A stretch of 64,000 bases of DNA from Hordeum vulgare subsp. vulgare (GCF_904849725.1 NC_058521.1:563042176-563106175); one strand, 5' to 3'. Positions 53,900 through 64,000 are shown, numbered from the stretch's first letter. Translations and numbers: made by a program. The notes: generated by a model not told the origin, from the letters alone.

Positions 53900-56112
53900 T
53901 CAAGTTTGAGCTTGTTGGTCCCCAACTACGTTGGGTCCTAAGAGGTTAATCACAATAGGCTTGGCAACCCAAATGGTTCTTTTCTTGACACCATTTTGAG
54001 TACCAACAAACTTCACAAACACATTGCCAACCTTATCCTTCCCAAGGGAATAGATATCATCAATAGTGATTGGGTTGGATAAGTTACCTCTCGTGCAAGA
54101 CGAAGCGACGTGACCCTTCTCACGACATAAGTAGCAACATCTACCCTTTGTTTTCTTCCCAGTTGATTTCTCACCTTGGGGAGTGTTGGCTTGGGTCTTA
54201 TTGGGAAGAGGCCTTCCTTCAACTTGTAGCTAAGTGTGTGATTGAGTTTGTGTCCGCTTCCCTTGTTGCTTGTGACTTTGAGACTTCGTCTTCAAAGGGC
54301 AAGATCTAACATGGTGCCCTTTAACTTTGCACTTGAAGCAAATGATTTTGGCCGAATTCTTAACTCGTTCTAGGCCACTCTTGTTCTTGTTTGAGTTTAC
54401 TCCAACATCATTTTTGTCATTCGGAGATGTTTGCTCACACAGGACGTTGTTGAGTGTGGACATCCCTTCATGACACTGTTCCAAGTCTTTCTTCAAAGAA
54501 GTGACTTGGGCCTTGAGCTCTTCGATTTCCTCTGCATGGATAGTTTTAATGCAAATACTAGAGGAACTGTAAGTTTCATTTTTAGAGCAACAAGGCAAGG
54601 AAAGTAATTCATCACACGAGGTAGCAACATTATGAGTAGACGAATTACGAGGACTAACACATGGAAATATAGTACTTTGACTAGAACTAGTGCCATTGTC
54701 CACATGAGGCTTATTTGATGTTACCTTGGTGATGATAGCCTCATGAGCTAACTTTTGCACATTATAGGATGTTAGAAGATCGGCATGAGAGCGGTGAGCA
54801 TTACATGGTTTTCTTCCAACTTCCCATAATTGCTAGTTAGTAAATCAAGTTGATCACGTAGCTCAATATTATCCTTCAATGTTGATACTTCAAATGAGGT
54901 ATAGTTAGATGTACAAGTATCATCAACAATATGAGAGGAGTAAGTAGCAAATAGAGACTTCTCATGAGTAGATTGAAGCTCCTCATAGATCTTAGAGGTT
55001 TTGATGAGCTCTCCCTTGACATTATTGCATTCAAGGAGAAGGACCTCAAAATCCTTTTTAAGTTTATCATGAGCAACTTCAATCTCTCCTTTTGAAGATC
55101 TTAAGTCTCTACATGCTTGATGACTCTTCTCAAGTTCATGTTCAAGTTGTTCACTTTTAGCTTGTTCATGATTAAGTGAAACATTACAATTTTCAAAGTA
55201 AGCAAGAACATCTTGGAATCTTTGAAGAGCGTTATTTTTAGCTTTATGAAGAATTTTACTGATCACATAGATATTTTCGGTCAAATCATCATCATCATCC
55301 TCATCGCAAATATCATCGTTATTGCACAAGGAAGATGATACCTCATTATTACCTCTTGCCATGAGGCACATGTGAACTGGAGGAGTTGATGATGATTCTT
55401 TTGGTGAATCAGATTCTTCATTAGTCAAAGGTACTTCATATTTCTTGATTTCCCCTAAATGATTAGTCATAGAGCAACTAGGGAGAAACAAGATATTTTG
55501 ATCAAGAGGACACGAGGAAGCAGGCATATCACCACAGACATTTGTCGAGGGATCTTTAGGTGAAATGCATGACCTATCAGCACAATAATTTACACTATGT
55601 GTGGTGCTAGATATGCTCGTGTCCATAGAGGCTATGACATTTTCATCAACATATATTTATTCACTCACCATGTCATTACCTTGTGAGATTGAAGATGCTG
55701 AGGTGTGCAAGCAATCGGATATGGAAGTAGTGGTGGACTCTTTAAGATCGAAAAGAGTGAAGAGCTCATGCACCAACTCCTTCATCATAATACCGTCTTC
55801 ATCAAGATTGGACCCACCATATATATCTTCAAGTTTAGTCCAAGCTTCATGAGCTGACTTGCAAGTCGAGATAGACTTAAACACTTCAGGACTTATGGTT
55901 CGATGAATGGCAAGAAAAGCCTCACAATCACGATACATCTCATTAGTAGATGAAGATGCATCATCCTTTTTGTCGGCAATCCCTACAAGAACAATTCGTA
56001 AAGTATTTGGGCCCATGGCCCGAAAGTGATGAAGCATACGAATTCTCCATAGGGTATAATTTGTGCCATCAAAGTCAAAGATGCCATTATGCACTAATCC
56101 AATAGTCGACAT
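53900..56112 (-). pseudogene. Copia gag of element G, one stop and one frameshift before a late TAG
   Basis: From ATG 56112: a UBN2-like gag N-terminus (FDFDGTNYTLWRIRMLHHF, then HEAWTKLEDIYGG). In-frame TAA at 55657-55659, then a long acidic and coiled-coil region (ELEKSHQACRDLRSSKGEIEVAH). A one-base shift occurs near 54780. After it come two CCHC zinc knuckles, CFKCKVKGHHVRSC and CYLCREKGHVASSC, separated by a TAG at 54230. End at TGA 53900. The protein would bind and package RNA. Confidence 0.82.
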
Positions 56113-56154
56113 CGATACTCTCTAGGTCGTGAAACCTAATTAAAGAGAGGCCTA

Positions 56155-56166
56155 GCTCTGTTACCA
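56155..56166 (-). other. Element G primer-binding site, initiator tRNA-Met type
   Basis: Minus strand TGGTAACAGAGC differs by one base from the standard plant TGGTATCAGAGC. It starts two bases inside the LTR. Confidence 0.85.
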
Positions 56167-56168
56167 AT

Positions 56169-58782
56169 TGAAAAGACCTCGATGACGCCTAGAGGGGGGT
56201 GAATAGGCTATTTAAAAACTTCTTCGGATTTGGCTTGAACTAATGCGGAAATAAACTAAGAGGGTACTTGACAAGCACAAATCCTAAATGCACTAGGCAC
56301 TGCAACGTGTATCAACAACACGATCTACCAAGATGGACACAATACAGGTACTAACAAGCACAAGTAAGTTACACAAACTTACTTGAGCTATATCACACGA
56401 CAAGTAGGTGAACAACACAAGATACTAGATCACACTATATCACACGATATATCAAAGGCTGCAAGTATGAACGTGTGGATATAGAGGGTATGCTTGAATG
56501 ATTAATCTTGTACAAGAAACAGCCAACACAATATAATGAGCACAAACAATATGCAATGTATGTATGCTCAAGTAACACAAGTAAACCACAAGTAAGGAGT
56601 TAGGGTTAAGGATAACCAAGGTCACTGAGACGAAGATGTATCCCGATGTTCACTTCCTTGGAGGGAAGCTAGTCACCGTTAGAGAGGTGGATGTTACCAC
56701 GAAGGCACACCAACGCCACGAAGGCTCACCCTATTCTCCCTTTGAGATAACACCACGAAGGCGTTTCTCAACCACTAGTGGTAAGCCTTTGAGGTGGCTT
56801 CCAAACGCTCACAAAGTTTTCCGGGGGGTAATCACACGGATTGATTCCTCTCCGAAGAACCCCTACCGCCTAGGAGTCTCCAACCTCCAAGAGTAACAAG
56901 ATCACGGGGAATGCTCAAAACTTGCTCAAATCTCAAATAGCTTGGGTTGAGAGGAGGAGAGGGAGACCATCTATCTTTTGATTGGAACAACTCTCAAAGG
57001 GGCTCACAAATGCTCTTGGGATCTAAGATTTCGTGTGAGCAAATGTGTGTGAGGTAGATGTGTGTTCTTATGAGGATAAGGTTGTGTTGGGCTGCCCTCT
57101 CACGAAGTGGGAGGGGGGTATTTATAGTGGGGAGAGAAAAACAGCCATTGGGGACACTTTAAGTCACACAGGGTCCGAACGTCCGACAGTTTCCGGAAGT
57201 CCGGGCGTCCGCGAGGGGTCGGACATCCCACAGGGGTCGGTCATCCAAGGCATGTAGATATTACTGAAAATACTGTGAATTGAACAACGACCGGACGTCC
57301 GGAGAGGACCGGAAATCCGAGTTATTCGACTCAACTTCTTCTAGTGGGAGGTTCCGGATTTACGAAAGGGGACGGACGTACGGCCCTCGGACGTCCGGAG
57401 GGAGCCGGAAATCCGAGTTATAGAGCTCATGTTCTTCTGGTGCAGGGCTCCGGATTACCAAAGCAGGTCGGTCGACCGGCCCTCGGATCTCCGGAGGGAG
57501 CCGGAAATCCGAGTTATAGGGCTCAAGTTCTTCTGGTGCAGGGCTCCGGATTTCCGAAGCCTGTCGGTCGTCCGACCCTTGACCGGCCCTCGGACATCCG
57601 GAGGGAGCCGAAAGTCCGAGTTATATGGCTCAAGTTTCTCTGGTGCATAGTTCCGGAATTCCGAAGCTGGTCGGATATCCGGGCCTCGGACGTCCGGAGG
57701 GAGACGGAAGTCTGAGTTATATGGCTCTGATTTCTCTGGTATAGGATTCTGGATTTCCGAAGCAGTCGGTCGTCCGGCCCTCGGACGTCCGGAGGAAGCC
57801 GGATGTCCGAGGCACTGGTTCTGTTTTCAGATAACAGCAGAGCAGTGGAGATGTGGTCTGAGCAGAACAGTGGAGATGTAGTTTGAGCAAGTTCATCGCA
57901 AAACCTGTGATCCCCTCTTAATAGTGCGGGATCCCTAAAGACTCAAGAATCATAAAAGGGGTACTGATGATCCATACTTGAGTGTATACTTTTATTCGCC
58001 GATCATCACTCCGCACAACTAACGTCAGAGGAACTGATACCTTTGAGTTAGCCCTTTCACTTGAGCTTGATGTTATTGTTCCTTCTTGGCTCAAGTTGAA
58101 AGCAAGACATGATGAAGTCTTGAAGTAGCTCTCCCATACACAATGTGGAAAGCCTAGCTTATGTATTCATCTTCATTTGTCCACCATGTGAACATCTACA
58201 AGAATCAAGCATGTAGTGCTCAGGAATGCTTATCTTGATCTCGTCCTTGTTAGCACATGAGCTTGTCCTTATCAACACATGATCGTTAACAATAGTTTCA
58301 ATGATATATTCGTGATGATCCACTTGAACTTCCACACCACAATCTTGATGACGATCGCCACTTGACGTCATCCTTCATGGGTTGTATGAGATCTTCCTTT
58401 TGACGCAAGCCCATGGAAGCACACCTAACCCCCACATAGGACTCTCACAAAGACCATGGGTTAGTACACAAACACGTAATGTACAATGCTTACCATACCA
58501 TGGGATCACTTGATCCCTCTCGGTACATCTTATACACTTTGGGTGTTGATCATCTTGATTTACTCTTTGTCTAAGATCTTGATCAACCTAGTGTCTCTAT
58601 GACCATTCTTTGGATAATACCTTGAATACCATCTTGGTCATCATATAAACTCCTTGAACCCAACAGATGGACTTCAAGAAGTGCCTATGGACAAATCCTA
58701 TAAATATAACTTAAGGCAACCATTAGTCCATAGGAATTGTCATCAATTACCAAAACCACATATGGAGATATATGCTCTAACA
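56169..58782 (-). mobile_element. Element G 5' LTR (2614 bp)
   Basis: Minus strand from 58782 to 56169. The tandem array is at 57168-57825. Matches the 3' LTR closely. Confidence 0.93.
57168..57825. repeat. GC-rich 95-bp tandem repeats, second LTR of element G
   Basis: Same five-unit organisation as 49080-49735, with several substitutions. Confidence 0.9.
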
Positions 58783-58787
58783 ACGCG
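58783..58787. repeat. Target site duplication of element G, right (ACGCG)
   Basis: Identical to 48076-48080. Confidence 0.92.
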
Positions 58788-59249
58788 GATCCCATTTTGC
58801 AAGTCTTCTGCCAAATCAGCGCAAAGGGAAGATCAGACACATTCAACAAGGAAAACAAACAAAGCTCAAAGTTCTTCAGACCCGTGCTGAAGCGAGCAAT
58901 CGACAGCGGTCTCGGGGACTACACCCAGTGGGTTCACTAAGAGTGACCCCACTGGCATGAAGCTCGAATAGGCCGGCCCTATTGAGCTACATGACAAACA
59001 GACAAATCTATGACACTACTATCACCCGACCTGAGTAACACTACTCTCGGGGACTACACCCAGTGGGTGCACTCGGACTGCCCCCACTGGAACCATTCGG
59101 GCAGATCAGCTCTGATCCGCTCAGGTACCGGAAAATGCATCTAAAGACAACTGCCGGTGCAAGCACTCGACAGAAGTCTCGGGGACTACACCCACTAGGT
59201 TCACTCGGAGTGAACCCACTGCAAAATCATCCTACTGTATCCGGGTCTA
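58788..59249. other. Probable large intron of the antisense gene of F, with repeats
   Basis: TCTCGGGGACTACACCCA occurs at about 58910, 59045 and 59177, each followed by GTGGGT..CACTCGGA..CCCCACTGG-like sequence. No ORF of interest. The segment continues, across G, into 48075. Confidence 0.6.
58910..59240. repeat. Three dispersed-in-tandem copies of a CTCGGGGACTACACCCA unit
   Basis: Spacing about 135 and 132 bp. Each copy has the near-inverted flanks CAGTGGG and CCCACTG. Confidence 0.75.
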
Positions 59250-59689
59250 TCACTGCAACCCCCAGTGGGTGACAAGAGGAAAGTAAACACTTACTAGCGC
59301 ACTTACTCGGATATCGTCCCGCAGCTCCAAGCTTCTCTTGTACAAAGACGCGATGGAGTCGTACGCTCCCTTGGCATCACCCGCCATCAACTCCACCTGG
59401 ACCATGGCGTCCTTGGCGGCCCCCACCTGGTCTTCCGGGAGATGTCGGGCGTCATACTGAACGGTTGACGGACCCGGCGCGGCAGAAGACTCCTTGGGCA
59501 TCCCAAGCTCCGCTCCAATCGGTTCCGCCGTGAGGGGCACTATCTCAGTCAGCGGCATCGTCTCGGTCGGCAGCACGGCCGTGGTGGGAGTAGCAGCAGA
59601 TGGGACAACCTCAAGGACAGGCGCTAAAGCTGGCCCTAACCCCCTTTGGTCGTCGTCCTCCAGATGAATCACCTCCGAAGGAAGCCTGA

Positions 59690-59780
59690 CTGAACAACAT
59701 GAAATTAAAGAAAAAGGGCAAGATTAAAGGTAGCACTCGCGAAACGATAAATACAAACTCTCAGAGTCGTGACAACATAC
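59690..59780 (-). other. Intron in the antisense gene of F (91 bp)
   Basis: Donor AAG|GTATGT, acceptor GTTGTTCAG|TCAGG. Confidence 0.7.
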
Positions 59781-59860
59781 CTTGCTGGGATGTGGTAGAG
59801 TTATCCGTGTCCATGGGGTCATCGTCCTGGTGCGGCACAGAGGCGGCGGAGGTAGCAGCT

Positions 59861-59939
59861 CTGTTGAGTGAAATCCACTCGACAGATAAGCATGAGTTCA
59901 ATCAGATACTGAAGGATGATGGGAGAGCAAGACACTTAC
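59861..59939 (-). other. Intron in the antisense gene of F (79 bp)
   Basis: Donor AGC|GTAAGTG, acceptor CACTCAACAG|AGC. Confidence 0.75.
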
Positions 59940-60346
59940 GCTGAGGCGACTGGAACAGCGATCCTCATCCGAGGCAAAGCTTTCCGAGGCTTGGGCCCGC
60001 TAGGTTTGGCCACCTTGGACGGCTGGTCCGTGGGTTTGGCAGCAGCGTCCCTAGTCCTCCTCACACTCCGAGCACTCAGAGCTACGGGAGGGGCTGGCAG
60101 AGCACTCGAGGCCGCTGGAGGAGCCGGCGGAGTCGCGGGATCATGACGGCGCTTAGTTCGATGTTCTGGTGGTGGAGGTGGCGAGCTCTGCTCCCCAACC
60201 TCCTCCTCCTCCTCCTCTTCGGTCTCCTCCTCCGTGTCCCCACTGTCGGAGACGTACTCGGCGCTGTCCACGCTTCCCTCCTGGCTGCCCTCCTCTTCCT
60301 CGGCTGGATTCCCGTTCGAGACGGCAGAATGCTAGTTAGTCCACTC

Positions 60347-60445
60347 CTGCACAAGACACAGTCGGCAACGTCAGACGCCAGGCGGCGGTACAAGAAAAGC
60401 GGTAAATCTAACAAGATTGAAAGCACTCGACAAGATGCGCTCACC
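60347..60445 (-). other. Intron in the antisense gene of F (99 bp)
   Basis: Minus strand donor GAG|GTGAGC and acceptor TTGTGCAG|GAG. Removing it joins two open frames. Confidence 0.75.
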
Positions 60446-61425
60446 TCATTCGGAGGAGGATTGTCGACGCGAAAGGGCCTCACTCGCCGGGCTCCTTGGG
60501 GGTTGTCGCATGCGCCTGTGATGCCGCGGACCCACGCTGTCACCGTCTCCCCGGTCATGCACTCTGGGTGAGTCCGAGTGGAATCCTCAGGCCCCACGTA
60601 GTGCCACATGGTGTGGTGTCGGGCTTGCAGCGGCTGGATGCGCCGACCCAGAAAAGTCTCCAGCAAGTCCGTGCCGGTGACTCCCTTGCGGACGACGGCT
60701 ATCAACGCGTCGACCAGAGGCTGGATCTGGAACTTTTCCACCTTTGAGAGCGCAAGCTGCCTGGGAGGGGCCGGACGGTCTAGGCTAAAAGGTGGCAGCC
60801 CAGTCGCAGGATTCGGACAGGCGATGTCCTGGCAGTAGAACCAGGTCGACTGCCAGTTCCTAACTGACTCGGACAACCGGAGAGGGGGGTAGCTACTTTT
60901 TGTTTTCTTCTGGAAGCCTAAGCCCCCACAGAGTTAGAGGAGATGGGTCTTATCGTCCGACTGGCTAAGCTTTTTGACAGTTTGGGACCTAGCGGAGAAG
61001 ACGTACTTAAAGAGCCCCAGTGGGGGGACATCCAATAAAGCACTCGCAAAGGGTGACGAATGCGGCAAGGTGGGCTATCGCGTTCGGAGGAAAATGATGG
61101 AGCTACGCCCCGAAGTGATTCATAATACCTCTGAAGAAGGGGTGGGGAGGCAGGGAGAAACCCCTGAACACGTGGCTGAGCAGCAGGACGCGCTCCCCCT
61201 CCTTCGGCGCCGGCTCCGTCTCGCCCTCCGCCGGCAGCCTCCACGACTTGTTGGCGATCATGTCGTGCTCCACCAGCTCCAGCAAGTCATCCGCCATCAC
61301 CGTGGAGGGGAGGAAATCCCCCCGGATCCAACCCGCCGGCAGTGCCCGTTGTCCCCGCTGAGCAGGGCCGCCCCCTTCTTCTTCTTCTTCTGCGCTTCGA
61401 GTTTGCTGGTCTGCCCCTTCGTCAT

Positions 61426-61945
61426 GGTGAAGGCAACAGATCCGCAGAGGAGGAGAGGAAGGAGGAGGCTTGAGGCGTGCAAGGAACTGCGGGAGGAGCG
61501 AGGTTAACGCGAGGAAGAAGAGCAGCGCAATAAGAGATCCCCGCCGGAAGGGCTTAAATAAGCTTCCGACTGAGTCGCTAACACGTGGCCCCGAAATCTT
61601 ATCCCCCCGACCGGCTGCTGCGATGTTAGTGGAGAAGATAACGGCGCGGTAATCGAGGCGGCAGAAACTACTCGATAGCGATGTCGTCATCCCCGCTGAG
61701 CGTGCGGCAACCGAAATTTGAGGATCCCGTAAAATCCGTCGCTGTCAGTTTGACCGGTCACATCGAAAGATTCCGCGGAAGCACTCGGTCCCTGACGGTT
61801 CGTTTCACTGTTATATTCACTCGGATCGCTGGTCGAAAGGATAAAATGGATCGAGGCAAACGACGCCAAAGTCACATCCATACCAGTCGGATCCGTACTC
61901 CGGGCATCACTTCGTCGTTCCAACCCCGATCCATTCGGGGACTAA
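61426..61945. other. Region between antisense gene start and 3' LTR of F
   Basis: Presumably the promoter and 5' UTR of the antisense gene (minus strand) and the 3' UTR of the sense transcript. It contains several ACTCGG words and ends ATTCGGGGACTAA before the LTR, a weak polypurine tract. Confidence 0.55.
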
Positions 61946-62656
61946 TGATGGGGTTATAGTCCTAGGGTAGGGTCATAGGCCTGCCCTATAGGTCCTACCC
62001 AAGGACTACCCTTCATAGAGGACAAGGCCCTTAGAAAGTTCCGACTGAACTAAGCACTCCCCCATCATCCAGTCGGTGGCGAGCATTCGGAGCGTATTTA
62101 ACGTACCGACTGAATTCCACTCTGTACATCGTAACCTCCCAGGAGGGCAAGGGTCATACATTTTCATACACCATTATTAGCATTTAAGGCATACGTTACC
62201 TGTAACGTAGGCATTTATTCGCCACTATTCCACCCCTGTCCACCGGGCCGTTGTGGAGGGCAGGCACTCTATATAAGCCGCCCTTCCCCACTGGTGCAGG
62301 GGTTGGCATTTACTGTAATATGATATTCCACTCGACACTAAGCTCCCAAGAGCACTGAGACGTAGGGCTTTTACCTCCACCGTAGAGGGGCCTGAACTCA
62401 TACAACCTCGCCGTAGCTAAGGCTCTGCCCATCCTTTTGTACCCTACACATCTAGTGTCAGACTTATACCCACGACAGTTGGCGCCATTTACTGTAATCT
62501 GATATTCCACTCGACAATAAGCTCCCAAGAGCACTGAGACGTAGGGCTATTACCTCCACCGTAGAGGGGCCTGAACTCATACAACCTCGTCGTAGCTAAG
62601 GTTGTGCCCATCCTTTCGTACCCTACACATCTACTGTCAGACTTATACCCACGACA
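61946..62656 (+). mobile_element. Element F 3' LTR with tandem R-U5 duplication
   Basis: TGATGGGGTTATAG to CCCACGACA. TATATAAG at 62270-62277. Copies of the 171-bp unit at 62307-62477 and 62486-62656, separated by GTTGGCGC. Points towards the ORF at 62749, in the same orientation. Confidence 0.92.
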
Positions 62657-62661
62657 CGGAC
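62657..62661. repeat. Target site duplication of element F, right (CGGAC)
   Basis: Identical to 38587-38591. Confidence 0.92.
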
Positions 62662-62748
62662 TAACACTCCCCTCCCCCAGCCGTAGCTCTTCGCCTGCTC
62701 TGTTTTCCCGCCGGGACCCGAGCACTCCCCTCTCCCAGCCCATCAGCC

Positions 62749-63222
62749 ATGCCACCACGCCGCCAGTACTACACGATCGAAGAACATCTCTACCTCCTTC
62801 GACGGGCCCAATTCCGGAGGCAAGCGGGGCTACCTCTAGAGGATTTCGGGGAGCCGGAGGAGGAGGCGCCGCCGCAGGAGCCGGAGGTGGAGGCATCGCC
62901 GGAGGAGGAGGCGGCCCCGCAGGAGCCGGAGGTTGAGGCGGCCCCGCAGGAGCCGGAGGTGGAGGCTCCACCGCAGGAGACGAACGTGGTGGCGCCGCCG
63001 CAGGAGCCGGACGAGGAGGCACCGCCGGTCTACTATCTGTGGCCTGACCAAGTGGTGATCCTCAACTCCATCCGCTCGGAAGCAGCTGCGCGGGCCCGAC
63101 GTCTTCGTCAGCAGCAGATGCAGGCAGCGCGGGCGGCGCATGAGGAGGCACAGGTGGTGGCCCAGGAGGACCAGGCTCCGACGCAGGCGGATCAAGCCAT
63201 CTCCAACTACGAAGATGCATAG
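62749..63222 (+). CDS. Candidate host gene: small Glu/Pro-rich protein with a helical C-terminus
   Basis: A 157-codon single-exon ORF in GC-rich DNA, outside any identified transposon. Residues 1-30 are basic and aromatic (MPPRRQYYTIEEHLYLLRRAQ). Residues 33-95 are repeats of E-x-E-x-PPQEP type, encoded by a DNA minisatellite. Residues about 95-157 are helical and Ala/Gln/Arg-rich, probably coiled coil. I do not recognise the protein. The ATG at 62749 has a purine-free but acceptable context (CAGCCATGC). The 5' UTR starts directly at element F. Upstream of F is a matching TATA-like box (38577), which would be about 100 bp from this ATG before the insertion. It could instead be a captured gene fragment inside an unrecognised transposon. 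Confidence 0.5.
   Translation: MPPRRQYYTIEEHLYLLRRAQFRRQAGLPLEDFGEPEEEAPPQEPEVEASPEEEAAPQEPEVEAAPQEPEVEAPPQETNVVAPPQEPDEEAPPVYYLWPDQVVILNSIRSEAAARARRLRQQQMQAARAAHEEAQVVAQEDQAPTQADQAISNYEDA
62855..63030 (+). repeat. GCCGCAGGAGCCGGAGGTGGAG coding minisatellite
   Basis: In-frame imperfect units of about 24-30 bp encode P-Q-E-P-E-V-E-A. Confidence 0.85.
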
Positions 63223-63480
63223 TGCACTAGGCAGTACATAGGATATATATCGTAGGCTTCCCTATATTGTATGCTTTCGTTATTATGGTCTCTGAGCTAT
63301 GTTTGTTGGTGCATCAGCATGTATGCTTTCGTTATTATGCTCTGTGAGCTATGTTTGTTGATGCTTCAAAATGCTGATGAAAAAATATATTACATGCTTT
63401 TTGTTGATGCTTCAAAGCCCTAAACCCTAAAATACCTAAAACCTAACCCTAAACGTAGCACTGCATCCTAGCCTTGGTCT
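63223..63480. other. 3' flank of the candidate gene, with a 52-bp tandem duplication
   Basis: 63268-63319 and 63320-63371 are two copies of TGTATGCTTTCGTTATTATG..GTTTGTTG(G/A)TGC. Then AT-rich DNA, and a short CCCTAAACCCTAAAA..CCTAACCCTAAA stretch at 63418-63453. No further gene. Confidence 0.7.
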
Positions 63481-64000
63481 GTGGCACTTGGAAGGTGGAG
63501 ACGAGTGCGAGAAGAGAGCAACCAGTGGCAACGACTATCGCTGCGTCCGTGACGACGCGCATGCACGCAGCCTAGCTCGATCACATGGCATGCACAGCAG
63601 GCTTCGCCGCTTCGGTATCATGGCGGCGCACGTTGATCGGTATGCCCTAGAGTTTAATTGCCATGTTGAATTGATGTTGCGCTGGTCAAAGGCGATAGAA
63701 GCTGCGTCCCGTGGCGGCTCAGAGGAAGGCTCCATCCGTGGTAGGGCGCATCGACGCATGCTGGCAGGCAGGCAGGCGGTTCATGTCGTGCATGCATAGC
63801 TTTAATTGCCACGTTGAATAGATGCGAGTGGATCGGGGAGACAAGCGTGTGACATGAGACGAACTAGCAGCAACGACCGTCCCTGCGTCCGTGGCATCTA
63901 GCATGCAGAAAGAGGCCGGTCAGCTTACGTGGCGGCTTGTGTGCTGAAAGAGGGGAGGTCAGCGCATCGTGGCGGCGGGCATCAGCACATGGAGGCAGGC
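63481..64000. repeat. Diverged repeat, two copies of roughly 290 bp, cut by the window end
   Basis: TTTAATTGCCATGTTGAAT (63653) and TTTAATTGCCACGTTGAAT (63802) are shared. GACTATCGCTGCGTCCGTG (63533) and GACCGTCCCTGCGTCCGTG (63877) are also shared. Nature unknown. No credible ORF. Confidence 0.55.

Larger units (their letters stand above)
48081..58782 (-). mobile_element. Element G: non-autonomous Copia retrotransposon, gag only, 2.6-kb LTRs
   Basis: Complete insertion with LTRs of 2613 and 2614 bp, an ACGCG duplication, an initiator-tRNA-Met-type primer-binding site and a polypurine tract. Internal region of 5.5 kb: a broken gag (53900-56112) and 3.2 kb of non-coding DNA. No integrase, RT or RNase H. 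The LTR start TGTTAGAGCATATATC and a gag with two zinc knuckles suggest the SIRE/Maximus group (tentative). It lies inside the antisense gene of F. Confidence 0.9.
59307..61425 (-). pseudogene. Antisense gene of element F, 5' exons (gypsy-type transposon protein family)
   Basis: Starts at ATG 61425. The first exon encodes the plant gypsy-type transposon domain (LPAGWIRGDFLPSTV, HVFRGFSLPPHPFF, then SESVRNWQSTWFYCQD, about 61380-60450). It is broken by a frameshift at the AAG/GAA run near 61385, a CAG-to-TAG stop at about 61103, a missing C near 61036 and a TAA near 60937. Introns with GT..AG ends: 60347-60445, 59861-59939 and 59690-59780. A further donor is at 59306. Exon 60346-59940 is acidic then proline-rich (EEEEEEEVG, PPAPPAASSALP). 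The last exon here (59689-59307) ends KRSLELRDDIR. The function of the family is not known to me. Confidence 0.75.
38592..62656 (+). mobile_element. Element F: Tat-type Gypsy retrotransposon with antisense 3' gene, carrying element G
   Basis: Complete, with LTRs of 712 and 711 bp and a CGGAC duplication. Order: LTR, tRNA-Lys-type primer-binding site, gag, protease, RT, RNase H, second (archaeal-type) RNase H, integrase, tandem-repeat array, antisense multi-exon gene (interrupted by G), LTR. Two RNase H domains and an antisense 3' gene mark the Tat lineage (RIRE2, Grande, Retand group). Without G the element is about 13.4 kb. Five premature stops and one frameshift in gag-pol show it is inactive. 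Confidence 0.93.

Noticed and set aside
62489..63022. Proline/alanine-rich ORF on the minus strand
   Set aside because: It is the reverse shadow of the GC-rich repeat in the plus-strand ORF and reads on into the F LTR.
63418..63453. Interstitial telomeric repeat (CCCTAAA)
   Set aside because: Only a few imperfect units, too short for a telomere remnant. May be chance or telo-box-like.
1..64000. tRNA or rRNA genes
   Set aside because: None seen. The only tRNA-like matches are short primer-binding sites of retrotransposons.

Overview
The window is a block of nested transposable elements from a grass genome, almost certainly Triticeae (wheat, barley or Aegilops). Three things point there: a solo LTR that I recognise as the Angela/BARE1/WIS Copia type (18535-20350), several Gypsy families with Triticeae-style LTR starts (TGATACGTCTCC.. 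and TGATACGTCC..), and a CACTA transposase relic. There are no rRNA or tRNA genes, no bacterial or organellar genes, and only one candidate host gene, at 62749-63222. Family names are from recognition only. No database was searched.

Left part (1-35842), outermost layer first. A CACTA (En/Spm) transposon with a decayed TNP2-type transposase (31558-35276) was hit by an Athila-like Gypsy element X, of which 31172-31557 remains. Another copy of the same family, C (+ strand, 16144-31171), appears to lie inside X. C contains three insertions: a minus-strand relative D (22965-27387, TSD GGCGC), the Angela/BARE-type solo LTR (18535-20350, TSD GAAAG), and a minus-strand non-autonomous Gypsy element B (1-16143, running off the left edge). 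B in turn contains element A (2655-12716, TSD GTGTG). A has gag and protease ORFs plus a decayed 3' ORF, but no reverse transcriptase, RNase H or integrase.

Middle (35843-38591): a minus-strand Gypsy remnant E (LTR plus integrase C-terminus), then a low-copy-looking stretch with a T-rich minisatellite and a compact promoter-like sequence.

Right part (38592-62656): one complete 24-kb Gypsy insertion F (TSD CGGAC) of the Tat type, with gag-pol, two RNase H domains and a 70/71-bp tandem array behind pol. It also carries an antisense multi-exon gene, now broken. A minus-strand Copia element G with 2.6-kb LTRs (48081-58782, TSD ACGCG) sits inside that antisense gene. Beyond F (62657-64000) the interrupted sequence resumes with a GC-rich single-exon ORF. 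Its likely TATA box lies 24 kb away on the other side of F.

The most interesting signals are these. (1) A GC-rich hairpin sits 34-36 bp upstream of a TATA-like box in the LTRs of A, B, C and D, and recurs, in an LTR-derived module without the TATA box, upstream of the 3' ORF of both A and C. (2) The F LTRs carry a whole R-U5 duplication with eight bases of primer-binding-site sequence trapped between the copies. (3) F has an antisense gene with clear introns. (4) A candidate gene has been cut off from its promoter by F.
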